A stretch of 64,000 nucleotides of DNA from JAJDTT01 sp965116695. GTDB taxonomy: Bacteria > Acidobacteriota > UBA6911 > RPQK01 > JAJDTT01. Made by a program: the position numbers and the translations under genes. Location: positions 2,356,001 through 2,420,000 of the forward strand of contig OZ220706.1 in assembly GCA_965116695.1 (NCBI GenBank), read 5' to 3'. Shown here piece by piece: positions 9,074 to 16,504 of the stretch. Under the pieces are notes generated by a model. That model saw nothing but the letters and a program-made list of their open reading frames with translations. It was not told the DNA's origin and ran no database searches. Each line of letters opens with the position of its first letter. The first letter of the stretch is position 1.

Positions 9074-9173
9074 GGATCATGCGACCGCAGAGTGTATCAG
9101 AACAATGCCGCCGGCACACGGCATGGACCGCTTCGGGCCGCCCCGGATGCGGTAGAGTACGCAGTCACACGGA

Positions 9174-10184
9174 ATGATGAGCGGACACGGAAACCGGAAT
9201 GAAATCGGCGACAGCCTCAAAGGCTTGGGCATTCCCGCAGGCGAAGTCCGGCGGGTGGAATCGATCTCGGTCCGTCCCGGGCATCGTCTCTACAGGATTC
9301 TCACCCACAGGTGCTCGTATGTTCTCAAGTCGTTTCTCCGCAATGCTCCAGCCAATGAAATTCGAGGCTACAGTCTCCTCCGGCAGCTCGGTGTACCCAC
9401 GATCAGGGTCATTGCCAAAACCGGGACCGATCTTCTTCTGGAAGACCTCACCTGCAGCGATACGTGGCGCTTGGCCACCGAGTCGGACGTATCGGAACGC
9501 AGCGTGGGAGAGGCGGTCGCCCGCTGGTATTGGCACTTCCATCAGAAGGGCTCTTCCCTGGCGGAATCCGGCGTGGGGCTGCCGCCGTTCCTCAAACGGG
9601 AAGAGGATCTGCTCAATCCCGCCACCATCGTATCGGCGGGCCGCGACTTGGGTCTCTTGAGAATCGACTCGTGGCGTCTCGCCGCCGACCACATCGAGCT
9701 TCTGAAGCTCGGACTTGCCAGTTTCGGGACGACCCTGAACTACAACGACTTCCATTGGACGAACTTGGCCCTGAGCCGGAAGTCAGGGCCCGGAATGGAG
9801 GCCATCGTATTCGACTACGACCTGCTCGGAATCGGCACCCGTTACAGCGACTTCCGGAATGTCGTGGGATCGTTGTCGGGGGAGGCGGTCACCGGGTTCC
9901 GGGAGGTCTACGGAAGCGTCGACCCGGGCGAGCAGACTCTCGACCGGCCCTTGGCGACGCTGTACGCGCTCGTGTCAGCGGCAAGGATGGCGGCATTCCC
10001 AAAGTGGGCCGAAGAATGCAGGCAGAACGTCTTGAACGGGAACTTCAGGACCGATCTGTTGCAGGCAGTCGATTTGGTCATCGACGGGAGGAAACGGGAC
10101 ATCGACCGGGCTTCTCCCGGAAACCGTCAGGCTTCCGGCTCAACCTCCCAGCCGAATCCGGGCCCGTCAGATGGCTTGGTGTAG
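9174..10184 (+). CDS. APH/choline-kinase-like phosphotransferase
   Basis: 336 residues with a small protein-kinase-like fold. An N-lobe segment (SYVLKSF) offers the ATP-binding Lys. LLLEDLT is the hinge and NYNDFHWTNLALS is the catalytic loop, equivalent to HGDxHxxN of aminoglycoside phosphotransferases, with the first His replaced by Tyr. FDYDLLGIG supplies the DxD-like magnesium site. The substrate is unknown; family members phosphorylate antibiotics, choline, sugars or homoserine. The last 58 bases overlap, tail to tail, the end of the convergent enolase-superfamily gene, and the extra C-terminal stretch (SGSTSQPNPGPSDGLV) is low-complexity, possibly a run-on after loss of an earlier stop. 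Confidence 0.72.
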   Translation: MMSGHGNRNEIGDSLKGLGIPAGEVRRVESISVRPGHRLYRILTHRCSYVLKSFLRNAPANEIRGYSLLRQLGVPTIRVIAKTGTDLLLEDLTCSDTWRLATESDVSERSVGEAVARWYWHFHQKGSSLAESGVGLPPFLKREEDLLNPATIVSAGRDLGLLRIDSWRLAADHIELLKLGLASFGTTLNYNDFHWTNLALSRKSGPGMEAIVFDYDLLGIGTRYSDFRNVVGSLSGEAVTGFREVYGSVDPGEQTLDRPLATLYALVSAARMAAFPKWAEECRQNVLNGNFRTDLLQAVDLVIDGRKRDIDRASPGNRQASGSTSQPNPGPSDGLV

Positions 10185-11365
10185 ATTCCTTCCGGCCCGC
10201 GCGTCAGGTTGTTGTCCTCCTCGTAGCGCTGGTAGACCACGTCCGGGCCGCCCGGAGCAGGCATGAACATTTCTGCCCACGGCGAGTTGGGCGTGGCGTA
10301 TATGAAATGTACCGCATCTCGGTGGCCGCCCCCGTGCGGAATCACCGGAATGTCGTGCGCCGCCGCCAGATGCCCAATCTTGACGAGCTCGCTCATACCG
10401 CCGCACCAATTGATGTCAGGCTGCCAGATCTCGGCTCCCTCGACTCTCAGGAGCTGCCTGAAGCCGTAGCGGGTGTACACATGCTCGCCGGTGACGATTC
10501 GCGTGGAGTTGATCTGGCGGCGCAGGCGGCCGAATCCCTCGAAATCGTCAGGCGGCAGGGCCTCTTCGAGCCAATAGACATTATACGGCTCGAACGCTTC
10601 GGCCAGTTCCAGGGTGTAGCGCTCCGTGAGGGCCATCCAGCAGTCCATCATGACATCGCCATCAGGGCCCACGGCAGAGCGGGCCCGCTTGACGAGCTCC
10701 ACGTTCTTGCGGATGCCCTCCCTGCCGTCCGCCGGGCCGTAGGGCAGTGCGAGCTTGAGGCGTGTGTAGCCGAACTCGACATGCTGCTCGATGTCGTTTC
10801 CCGTGCAGTAACATGGAATGCGGGGATGGATCCGACCGCCCAAGAGACGCCAGACCGGAGTGTCCCAGACCTTTCCGGCAATGTCCCAGAGAGCGATGTC
10901 GACACCGGAGATCGCGTTCACCACCACGCCTTTGCGTCCGTAATACATGGTGGATCTCCACATGATGTCCCAAAGGCGTTCAATGTCGAGGGGGTTCTCA
11001 CCCATCAGAAGCTTCGCCAGGTGGTCTTGGACGATCACCCCGCCGGCCGGCCCTCCCGGCCCGTAGCCGGTCACCCCTTTATTGGTCGATATCTCGACCC
11101 AGAAACTCGAAGTCCCGGGGCCGTCCGCCATGAACAAGCGGCGCATCGGCTTGTACTTGGGGTAGATGGAGACGGGATTGGCGACTTCGACACCTCCCGC
11201 GGACCAGGCGTCCGGAGCGGGTTCGTAGCTGGGCACCGGCCGTTTCGGCCTCATGCGGACGAGCCGCACGCCGGTGATCTTCAGATCGTCCTCGACTCCT
11301 GCGAACATCGAAAACCCGAACGGAACGGCTGCCGACGACAGCACTAGGAATTCCCTACGGTGCAT
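10127..11365 (-). CDS. Enolase-superfamily dehydratase, L-rhamnonate dehydratase-like
   Basis: The ATG at 11365 is preferred; a TTG six codons upstream is possible. The 412-residue product starts MHRREFLVLSSAA, an RR-containing Tat-like export signal, unusual for a family that is normally cytoplasmic. The barrel shows the metal ligands Asp (MMDCWMALT), Glu (YWLEEALPPDDFEG) and Glu (VTGEHVY), and the general base His in VIPHGGG. IPCYCTGND, PDINWCGGM and the C-terminal DGPGFGWEVE match the L-rhamnonate dehydratase subgroup, which removes water from acid sugars to give 2-keto-3-deoxy acids. The exact acid sugar is uncertain. The gene converges on and overlaps the kinase. Confidence 0.82.
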   Translation of the reverse strand: MHRREFLVLSSAAVPFGFSMFAGVEDDLKITGVRLVRMRPKRPVPSYEPAPDAWSAGGVEVANPVSIYPKYKPMRRLFMADGPGTSSFWVEISTNKGVTGYGPGGPAGGVIVQDHLAKLLMGENPLDIERLWDIMWRSTMYYGRKGVVVNAISGVDIALWDIAGKVWDTPVWRLLGGRIHPRIPCYCTGNDIEQHVEFGYTRLKLALPYGPADGREGIRKNVELVKRARSAVGPDGDVMMDCWMALTERYTLELAEAFEPYNVYWLEEALPPDDFEGFGRLRRQINSTRIVTGEHVYTRYGFRQLLRVEGAEIWQPDINWCGGMSELVKIGHLAAAHDIPVIPHGGGHRDAVHFIYATPNSPWAEMFMPAPGGPDVVYQRYEEDNNLTRGPEGIYTKPSDGPGFGWEVEPEA

Positions 11366-11434
11366 TGCTCCATCAAGTGCCAAAATGCTGAGTCATTCTC
11401 GTCAAATTCTCGGCGACTTGGCAAGCCATTCGAA

Positions 11435-11536
11435 TCAAGGCCAACCAAGCGCCCACAAAACCAACCAGGTCGCGATCATGCCCGATATGAATCCGACCAC
11501 GACCTGCTTTGTCTTGCTCCAGTCCCTTATCGCCAT
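11435..11536 (-). CDS. Possible 33-residue single-pass membrane protein
   Basis: An ATG at 11536 opens a short frame beginning MAIRDWSKTK, then a hydrophobic stretch (VVVGFISGMIATWLVLWALG) and a stop. A charged N-terminus and one clean membrane helix is a pattern seen in real small membrane proteins. It lies in the 333-bp divergent region between the dehydratase and the MORN-like gene, which otherwise holds nothing recognisable. There is a weak purine run (GGGGAAGGGG) upstream, and no family is recognised. It could be chance. Confidence 0.35.
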   Translation of the reverse strand: MAIRDWSKTKQVVVGFISGMIATWLVLWALGWP

Positions 11537-11698
11537 ATCGTCAACACTACCCCTTCCCCAGGTTGCCCAAGCGTCCGAAAGAGACTCTAATGTATGGAAG
11601 TCCCCCCTGTGAAGGATCCTGGCAAATCTGAACGATTTCGTTACGATGATCATCCATTCATCGGTGCCCGCACGAGATGGGCCGCAGGAGGGACCAGC

Positions 11699-12712
11699 AT
11701 GCCGAGTATTGCCCCCAATGTCGTCATTTCCGTCCTTTTCGGCGTTGCTGCCGCGGCGGTCCAACTTCCACCCGAGGTGATGGTGGACCGCCATCTGTTG
11801 CACGCGGAACGGCTGCTGGCCCAAGGAGACCCGGTACGCGCGCTCGAGGCGATGCAGAAGGCCCTCGACCTGAAGAGGGATCACGACCTCGATTTGCCGG
11901 AGGACTTCGACTTCAAGTATGCGGAGGTGGCCTATTCCGCCGGCTCGTTCCAGACCGCCATGGACTCCGTGAATCGGTATCTGAGGATGGCCGCGAGGGA
12001 CGACCCGTTTTACCGGGAGGCGCTGGAATTGTCGCTCGATATCGAAGCCAGCCTGCCGGCGCAGAATTCCTGCGTGGACCGGCCCAAGGGAGCCGAGTGC
12101 TGGATGGAGTTGGACCAACAGCCGGGATGCCATGTCTGGAACTCCGACCTGCAACCCGGCGAGACCGTCACCTGGTCCTCGATGTGTTCCGGGAACACGG
12201 CTCAAGGAACGGGGACCATCAAACGGGTCTGGAACAATGGCAAGTCAACGCTTGAAGCAACCGGACGCCTCCTGCACGGCAGGCGGCAGGGCGACTGGGT
12301 GGTGCGCGAAACGAATGGGGACGTCTCGGAAGGACCTTACGTGGCCGGCCTGAAACACGGCCTCTGGGTCGAACGCCGGGCCGACGGCGCCGTCTGGAAG
12401 GGTCCCTATGTTGCCGGCCTGAGGGGGGGCCGATGGGTCGTCCGCGACGCTCATGGCGGTGTCTGGGAAGGCCCCTATGTGGAGGGCATGAGGAACGGCG
12501 ACTGGGTCGTGCGCTATGCCGACGGCACCGTCTGGGAAGGGCCCTACTTCGACGACAAGATGCACGGCGACTGGGAGTGGCGCCTTGCCGACGGCGGCGT
12601 CTGGAAGGGGCAGTACCTGTACGGCGAGATGGACGGAGACTGGCTCGTCCGCAACAAGGACGGACGCACGAGCAACGTGTATTACCGAAACGGCGTGGCG
12701 CATTACGAGTAG
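11699..12712 (+). CDS. Exported MORN-like repeat protein with TPR-like N-terminus
   Basis: The start at 11699 follows a GGAGG ribosome site. The 337-residue product has an N-terminal hydrophobic segment (VVISVLFGVAAAAVQL), then a helical part resembling TPR (LLHAERLLAQGDPVRALEAM). From about residue 165 there are six tandem units of about 23 residues with the core GDWVVRxADGxVWEGPY, a MORN/YwqK-like beta-hairpin repeat. Such repeats bind lipids or proteins in other systems; the role here is unknown. Two Cys pairs in the linker (NSCVDRPKGAECW and PGCHVW) suggest disulfides and fit export. It appears monocistronic. Confidence 0.72.
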   Translation: MPSIAPNVVISVLFGVAAAAVQLPPEVMVDRHLLHAERLLAQGDPVRALEAMQKALDLKRDHDLDLPEDFDFKYAEVAYSAGSFQTAMDSVNRYLRMAARDDPFYREALELSLDIEASLPAQNSCVDRPKGAECWMELDQQPGCHVWNSDLQPGETVTWSSMCSGNTAQGTGTIKRVWNNGKSTLEATGRLLHGRRQGDWVVRETNGDVSEGPYVAGLKHGLWVERRADGAVWKGPYVAGLRGGRWVVRDAHGGVWEGPYVEGMRNGDWVVRYADGTVWEGPYFDDKMHGDWEWRLADGGVWKGQYLYGEMDGDWLVRNKDGRTSNVYYRNGVAHYE

Positions 12713-12721
12713 GTAGGAGCG

Positions 12722-12813
12722 GGGTTGTCAACCCGATTCCGGGGCGAGGATTCGCAACCATCCTCGCCATAGCCGGGAGCATTCCCGTTGGGAATGGGGG
12801 ACTGACAGTCCCC
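12722..12813. repeat. Cluster of three hairpins after the MORN-like gene
   Basis: The 325-bp gap 12713-13037 starts with three perfect stems: GGGTTG/CAACCC (12722-12734), GGCGAGGAT/ATCCTCGCC (12743-12768) and GGGGACT/AGTCCCC (12797-12813). They could end transcription of the upstream gene, though no T-run follows, or be dispersed repeats. The third stem recurs at 27563. The rest of the gap is the leader of the TonB receptor. Confidence 0.55.
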
Positions 12814-12856
12814 TCCCGGTTCCCCCTCCTACAGGTCTGGAAATCGGGGATCGATT

Positions 12857-12888
12857 CTGTAAGACTGATTTTTTTACCAGACTGTAAG
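12857..12888. promoter_or_regulatory. Direct CTGTAAG repeats upstream of TonB receptor
   Basis: CTGTAAG occurs at 12857 and again at 12882, 25 bp apart, flanking a T-rich spacer (ATTTTTTTA) about 150 bp before the TonB receptor start. Equal-face spacing is compatible with a regulator binding site or promoter element. There is no further support. Confidence 0.2.
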
Positions 12889-13037
12889 CTGCGAATGAGC
12901 GTCACCGAGTCAGTCTCCGGAGCTTTCTCGCCGGAAGTTCTGCCGGGTTCCCGATTACTCCACAGTCCGCGTCCTCTCGGCCGGGTCTTCTCTGCCGGCC
13001 GGGATGGTGCGGTTGATTCGATCAGGAGTATCAGGTG

Positions 13038-16000
13038 ATGTCGAACAAGTGCTTCATCGGTTCGTCTCTTCCTGGCTCCGGCCGCCCCCGGCGTCAAGCG
13101 GGAACTGCGGCTGCGCTTCTGCTGGCCGGAACCGTTCTGCTCCCCGCCCAGACCGACACCGGCAGCATCCGCGGTTTCGTCTACGACGAGACCCGGGCCG
13201 TCCTCCCCGGCGTCTCCGTCAGCGCCACCTACCAGGGCCGCGGCGTGATCCGGGAGACCCTGACTTCGGACATGGGCGAGTATGTTCTGAGCCGAGTCGA
13301 TCCCGGACTCTACACGCTCCGTTTCGAGCTGCCCGGGTTCGCCCCCTACGTGGTCCAGGATCTGGAGGTGCTGGTTGGAGAGACTCAGACACTGTCTCCT
13401 GAGATCGTCGTGGCCGCGGAGGAAATCGTCATCACGGCGGAGGCAAGACGGATCGCCGTCGCCCGCGACCGGACCCAGCAGTCCCATCACATCGACTCCG
13501 CCAGCATCGCGGACCTCCCAATCAACCGCCGCGACTACCTGGACCTGGCGCTTCTGACCCCCGGCGTCGTGGACTCGAACTACGTGGCGGACGACCGGGA
13601 CTTCCGCATCGCCCCGACACCCGCGTCGGGACTGGGCATCGCGGGGGGCACCGGCCGCGGCAACACCTTCACCATCGACGGCCTGAACAACAACTACTCC
13701 ACCGGCAGCGTTCGTTCCTCCATCAGCCAGGACGCGGTGCAGGAGTTCCAGGTCAACCGCAATTCGTTCTCCGCGGAATTGGGCGGAGCGCCCGGCGGAG
13801 CCATCAACATCGTCACCAAGGGGGGGACCAACGATTTCCGGGGATCGGTCTTCGGAGTGCTGCGCAACCGCCGGTTCCAGGCCCGCAACCACTTCGACCC
13901 GGCCGAGTCGGCCTACACCCGGGCTCAGAGCGGGGGGTCCTTCGGCGGTCCCATCATCCGCGGTACGACGTTCTTCTACACCGCCTACGAACGCCTCGAC
14001 CGCCACGAGTCGTCGTTCGTTCCGCTGCTCCGGGACAAGTCGTTTCTCTACGAGCTGACGCCCTCGCAGCAGGCTCTGGCCGACGGGATCAGCAACGACT
14101 CGGCACCAGCCACATTTGCGCCGCTGGCTCCGTTGGTCGGCTACCTGGCGGAGGCCCTGGTGCCGGGAAACTATCCCCACGTGGTCCAGCTCTTCGAAAA
14201 TAACAGCGGGGTGTTCCCGTTCTCGGAGGAACGGCAGCAGGTCATCACTCGGGTCGACCACGCCATCGGGTCGGCGCACAAACTGTTCCTGAGGGGAAAT
14301 TGGACGGGATTGAACAGCCAGAACACCAGCTTCGGTTCGCTGATCGCCCGCAACCGGGGCCGGAACAACGACCTGAACGATTTCTCGCTCGCGGTCGGGA
14401 ACGCCTCGGTGATCAGCCCGGAGTGGATCAGCGAAACCTGGCTGGGGATCGGGTATCACGACTTCGGCGTCTATCCCACCGATCCGCATGGCCCCTCCAT
14501 CGACATCGAGGGATTCGGCTATTTCGGACGGGACGTCATCCTGCCGACGCGAAACGTGGAACGAACGGGCCAGGCCCGGCAGAACTTCACCTATGTTTCC
14601 GGACGGCATTCGGTCAAGTTCGGCGCCGACTACAATCCATTTTACGACCGGGCGCGGTCCGAGACCTTCTTCAGCGGGAAGTTCATCTTCGGAGAGGCCA
14701 TTCCGCTCTGGGTTCTGATCGACGAGGGTGCCGGATACACCGTCTCCCCATTGCTCAAGGATCTGTTCCTCTCGGCCGGGCGGCCCCAAATGGCCGCGGC
14801 GATCGACGCTCCCATCTCCTCGCTGCAGGCCTATGCGCTCGGTCTGCCTTTGGTCTATCAGCAGGGTTTCGGCGACCCCTTCTACACCGGTTGGGCCCAC
14901 ACCTACGGGTTCTTCGTCGAGGACTCCTGGCGCATCCACCAGAACTTCCTGCTCACCCTGGGGCTGCGCTACGAACTCTTCCGCAAGGCGGAGTTCCCGC
15001 GGGACAACAACAACATCGGTCCCCGGGTGGGATTCGCCTGGAGTCCCGATGCCAAGACCGTCGTCCGAGGCGGCTACGGCATCTTCCACGCCCGGATCGA
15101 CGGCCACATCACCTTCATCAACGACCTGTTGGGGGAAACCGCCCAGCAGATCATCCAGGTCTTCATCCCGCTGGACGGCGTCCCGGGAGTCACCAGCGCA
15201 TTGACCGGAGAACTGCTCAACTCGGCGGAGATCTACCATACGCTCTTGAACCGCGGCGTTCTCGGGAAACGGCCGGTCACGGCCGAGGACCTGGCCGTCC
15301 ATGGATTCGTTCCGGACCCCGGACTGCCCTTTCACGTGCGGTTCCAGATCGCCGACGACATCGTGAATCCCTACTCCCAGCAGGCGAGCCTCGAGATCCA
15401 GAGAGAGGCGGCCGGATTCGCCCTGTCGGCCGGATACAACTTCAACCGGGGCGTCCACATCGTCCGTCCACTCGACGTCAATCCGTACCAGGCCGGGACC
15501 AATGCCCTGGGACGCCCCATCATCGGTTTTCGCAATCCAAACATCCTGCAGGACAACGTCTACGGAAGCTGGTCCAATTCCTTCTACCACGCCCTGATCC
15601 TGCAACTGGAGAAGCGCTTCTCGGACGGGTTCCAGATCTCGGCTCATCACACCTGGAGCAAGGCGATGGACGAGATCACCGATTACAACACCTCGTTCCA
15701 ACCGCATCTGCAATGGGACGCGGCGGCCGAGATGGCCCTCTCGGCCTACCACCGCGGTCACCGGTTCGTCATCCGGTCCATGGCCCAGCTTCCCTGGAAG
15801 GCGGGACGGGGCAAGGGCTTCTTCGACAACCTGCTCGGGGATCTCACCGTCTCCGGGATCGTCACCGCACGCTCCTTTGCCCCGTTCAATTTGAATACCG
15901 GCTACGACAACGTCGGGGACCGGCACAACGACACTCACCGGCCCTGGGGCCTGGGCCGCAACGTCGGCATCGGACCCAACTTCTTCAGCGCCGACCTGCG

Positions 16001-16235
16001 CCTGAAGCGCCGGATCTCCGTCCTGGAGGACGTGAGCGTGGACGTCGTCGCCGAAGGGTTCAACCTGCTCAACCGCACCAATTTCAAGAACGTCAACGGC
16101 ACGGTCGGCAACGTCACGCTGGAGGAGCTCCCATCCTCCTACGAGGGGCGCCGGGGACCGGTGACGGAACCGTTCTCGTACACGTCGGCCTTCGCGCCGA
16201 GGCAGTTCCAGTTCTCTCTTCGCCTCAATTTCTGA
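13038..16235 (+). CDS. TonB-dependent receptor, Oar-like, with carboxypeptidase-regulatory domain
   Basis: The ATG at 13038 follows AGGAG; a GTG one codon upstream is also possible. The 1065-residue outer-membrane protein has a signal region ending near LLPAQTDTGS, then a carboxypeptidase-regulatory beta-sandwich (GSIRGFVYDETRAVLPGVSVSA, residues about 37-125). The plug domain follows (TFTIDGLNNNYSTGS, then GGAPGGAINIVTKGGTNDFRGS), then a long barrel ending in FQFSLRLNF, with the terminal aromatic required for BAM insertion. This is the large acidobacterial Oar-like class. The ligand is unknown. It lies upstream of a PPC/DUF1549/DUF1501 gene set in the same direction, suggesting uptake coupled to that exported module. 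Confidence 0.92.
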   Translation: MSNKCFIGSSLPGSGRPRRQAGTAAALLLAGTVLLPAQTDTGSIRGFVYDETRAVLPGVSVSATYQGRGVIRETLTSDMGEYVLSRVDPGLYTLRFELPGFAPYVVQDLEVLVGETQTLSPEIVVAAEEIVITAEARRIAVARDRTQQSHHIDSASIADLPINRRDYLDLALLTPGVVDSNYVADDRDFRIAPTPASGLGIAGGTGRGNTFTIDGLNNNYSTGSVRSSISQDAVQEFQVNRNSFSAELGGAPGGAINIVTKGGTNDFRGSVFGVLRNRRFQARNHFDPAESAYTRAQSGGSFGGPIIRGTTFFYTAYERLDRHESSFVPLLRDKSFLYELTPSQQALADGISNDSAPATFAPLAPLVGYLAEALVPGNYPHVVQLFENNSGVFPFSEERQQVITRVDHAIGSAHKLFLRGNWTGLNSQNTSFGSLIARNRGRNNDLNDFSLAVGNASVISPEWISETWLGIGYHDFGVYPTDPHGPSIDIEGFGYFGRDVILPTRNVERTGQARQNFTYVSGRHSVKFGADYNPFYDRARSETFFSGKFIFGEAIPLWVLIDEGAGYTVSPLLKDLFLSAGRPQMAAAIDAPISSLQAYALGLPLVYQQGFGDPFYTGWAHTYGFFVEDSWRIHQNFLLTLGLRYELFRKAEFPRDNNNIGPRVGFAWSPDAKTVVRGGYGIFHARIDGHITFINDLLGETAQQIIQVFIPLDGVPGVTSALTGELLNSAEIYHTLLNRGVLGKRPVTAEDLAVHGFVPDPGLPFHVRFQIADDIVNPYSQQASLEIQREAAGFALSAGYNFNRGVHIVRPLDVNPYQAGTNALGRPIIGFRNPNILQDNVYGSWSNSFYHALILQLEKRFSDGFQISAHHTWSKAMDEITDYNTSFQPHLQWDAAAEMALSAYHRGHRFVIRSMAQLPWKAGRGKGFFDNLLGDLTVSGIVTARSFAPFNLNTGYDNVGDRHNDTHRPWGLGRNVGIGPNFFSADLRLKRRISVLEDVSVDVVAEGFNLLNRTNFKNVNGTVGNVTLEELPSSYEGRRGPVTEPFSYTSAFAPRQFQFSLRLNF

Positions 16236-16257
16236 GACCGGAGCAGCGGGTCCGAAC

Positions 16258-16426
16258 CGCCGAACTCCCGATTGGGGAACGGGAAATGGGGGACAGGGAT
16301 GTCCCCCCTCCAGCCGAACCCCCGATTGGGGAATGGGGAATGGGGACAGGGATGTCCCCCCTCCCGCCGAACTCCCGATTGGGGAATGGGGAATGGGGAA
16401 TGGGGGACAGGGATGTCCCCCCTCCG
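16258..16426. repeat. Three-unit minisatellite with embedded hairpins and GGGGAAT microrepeat
   Basis: Three consecutive units of about 53-61 bp begin CCGAACYCCCGATTGGGG and each end with the hairpin GGGGACA-GGGA-TGTCCCC followed by CCTCC. Units differ mainly in how many GGGGAAT steps they contain (about one, two and three, in order). The array occupies nearly the whole 269-bp gap after the TonB receptor. It resembles a slippage-expanded copy of the dispersed GGGGACA hairpin family and could weaken read-through into the next operon. Confidence 0.8.
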
Positions 16427-16504
16427 GGGGAGTCCCCGGTCGGCGGGAATTGACAGCGAAGCTCCGGAAACATTTAATCACCCTGTAGTTCCGGATCATT
16501 GGCC

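Noticed and set aside
7747..9177. 476-codon plus-strand open frame, glutamine-rich
   Set aside because: It is antisense to the YkvI-like membrane gene; the Gln-rich composition is the mirror of Leu codons.
16258..16426. Tandem array as CRISPR or integron recombination sites
   Set aside because: The units are contiguous, with no spacers and no integrase; the pattern fits slippage.
12219..16499. 1426-codon open frame on the minus strand
   Set aside because: It is antisense to the TonB receptor, runs through the minisatellite, and shows no domain; a shadow of GC-rich codons.
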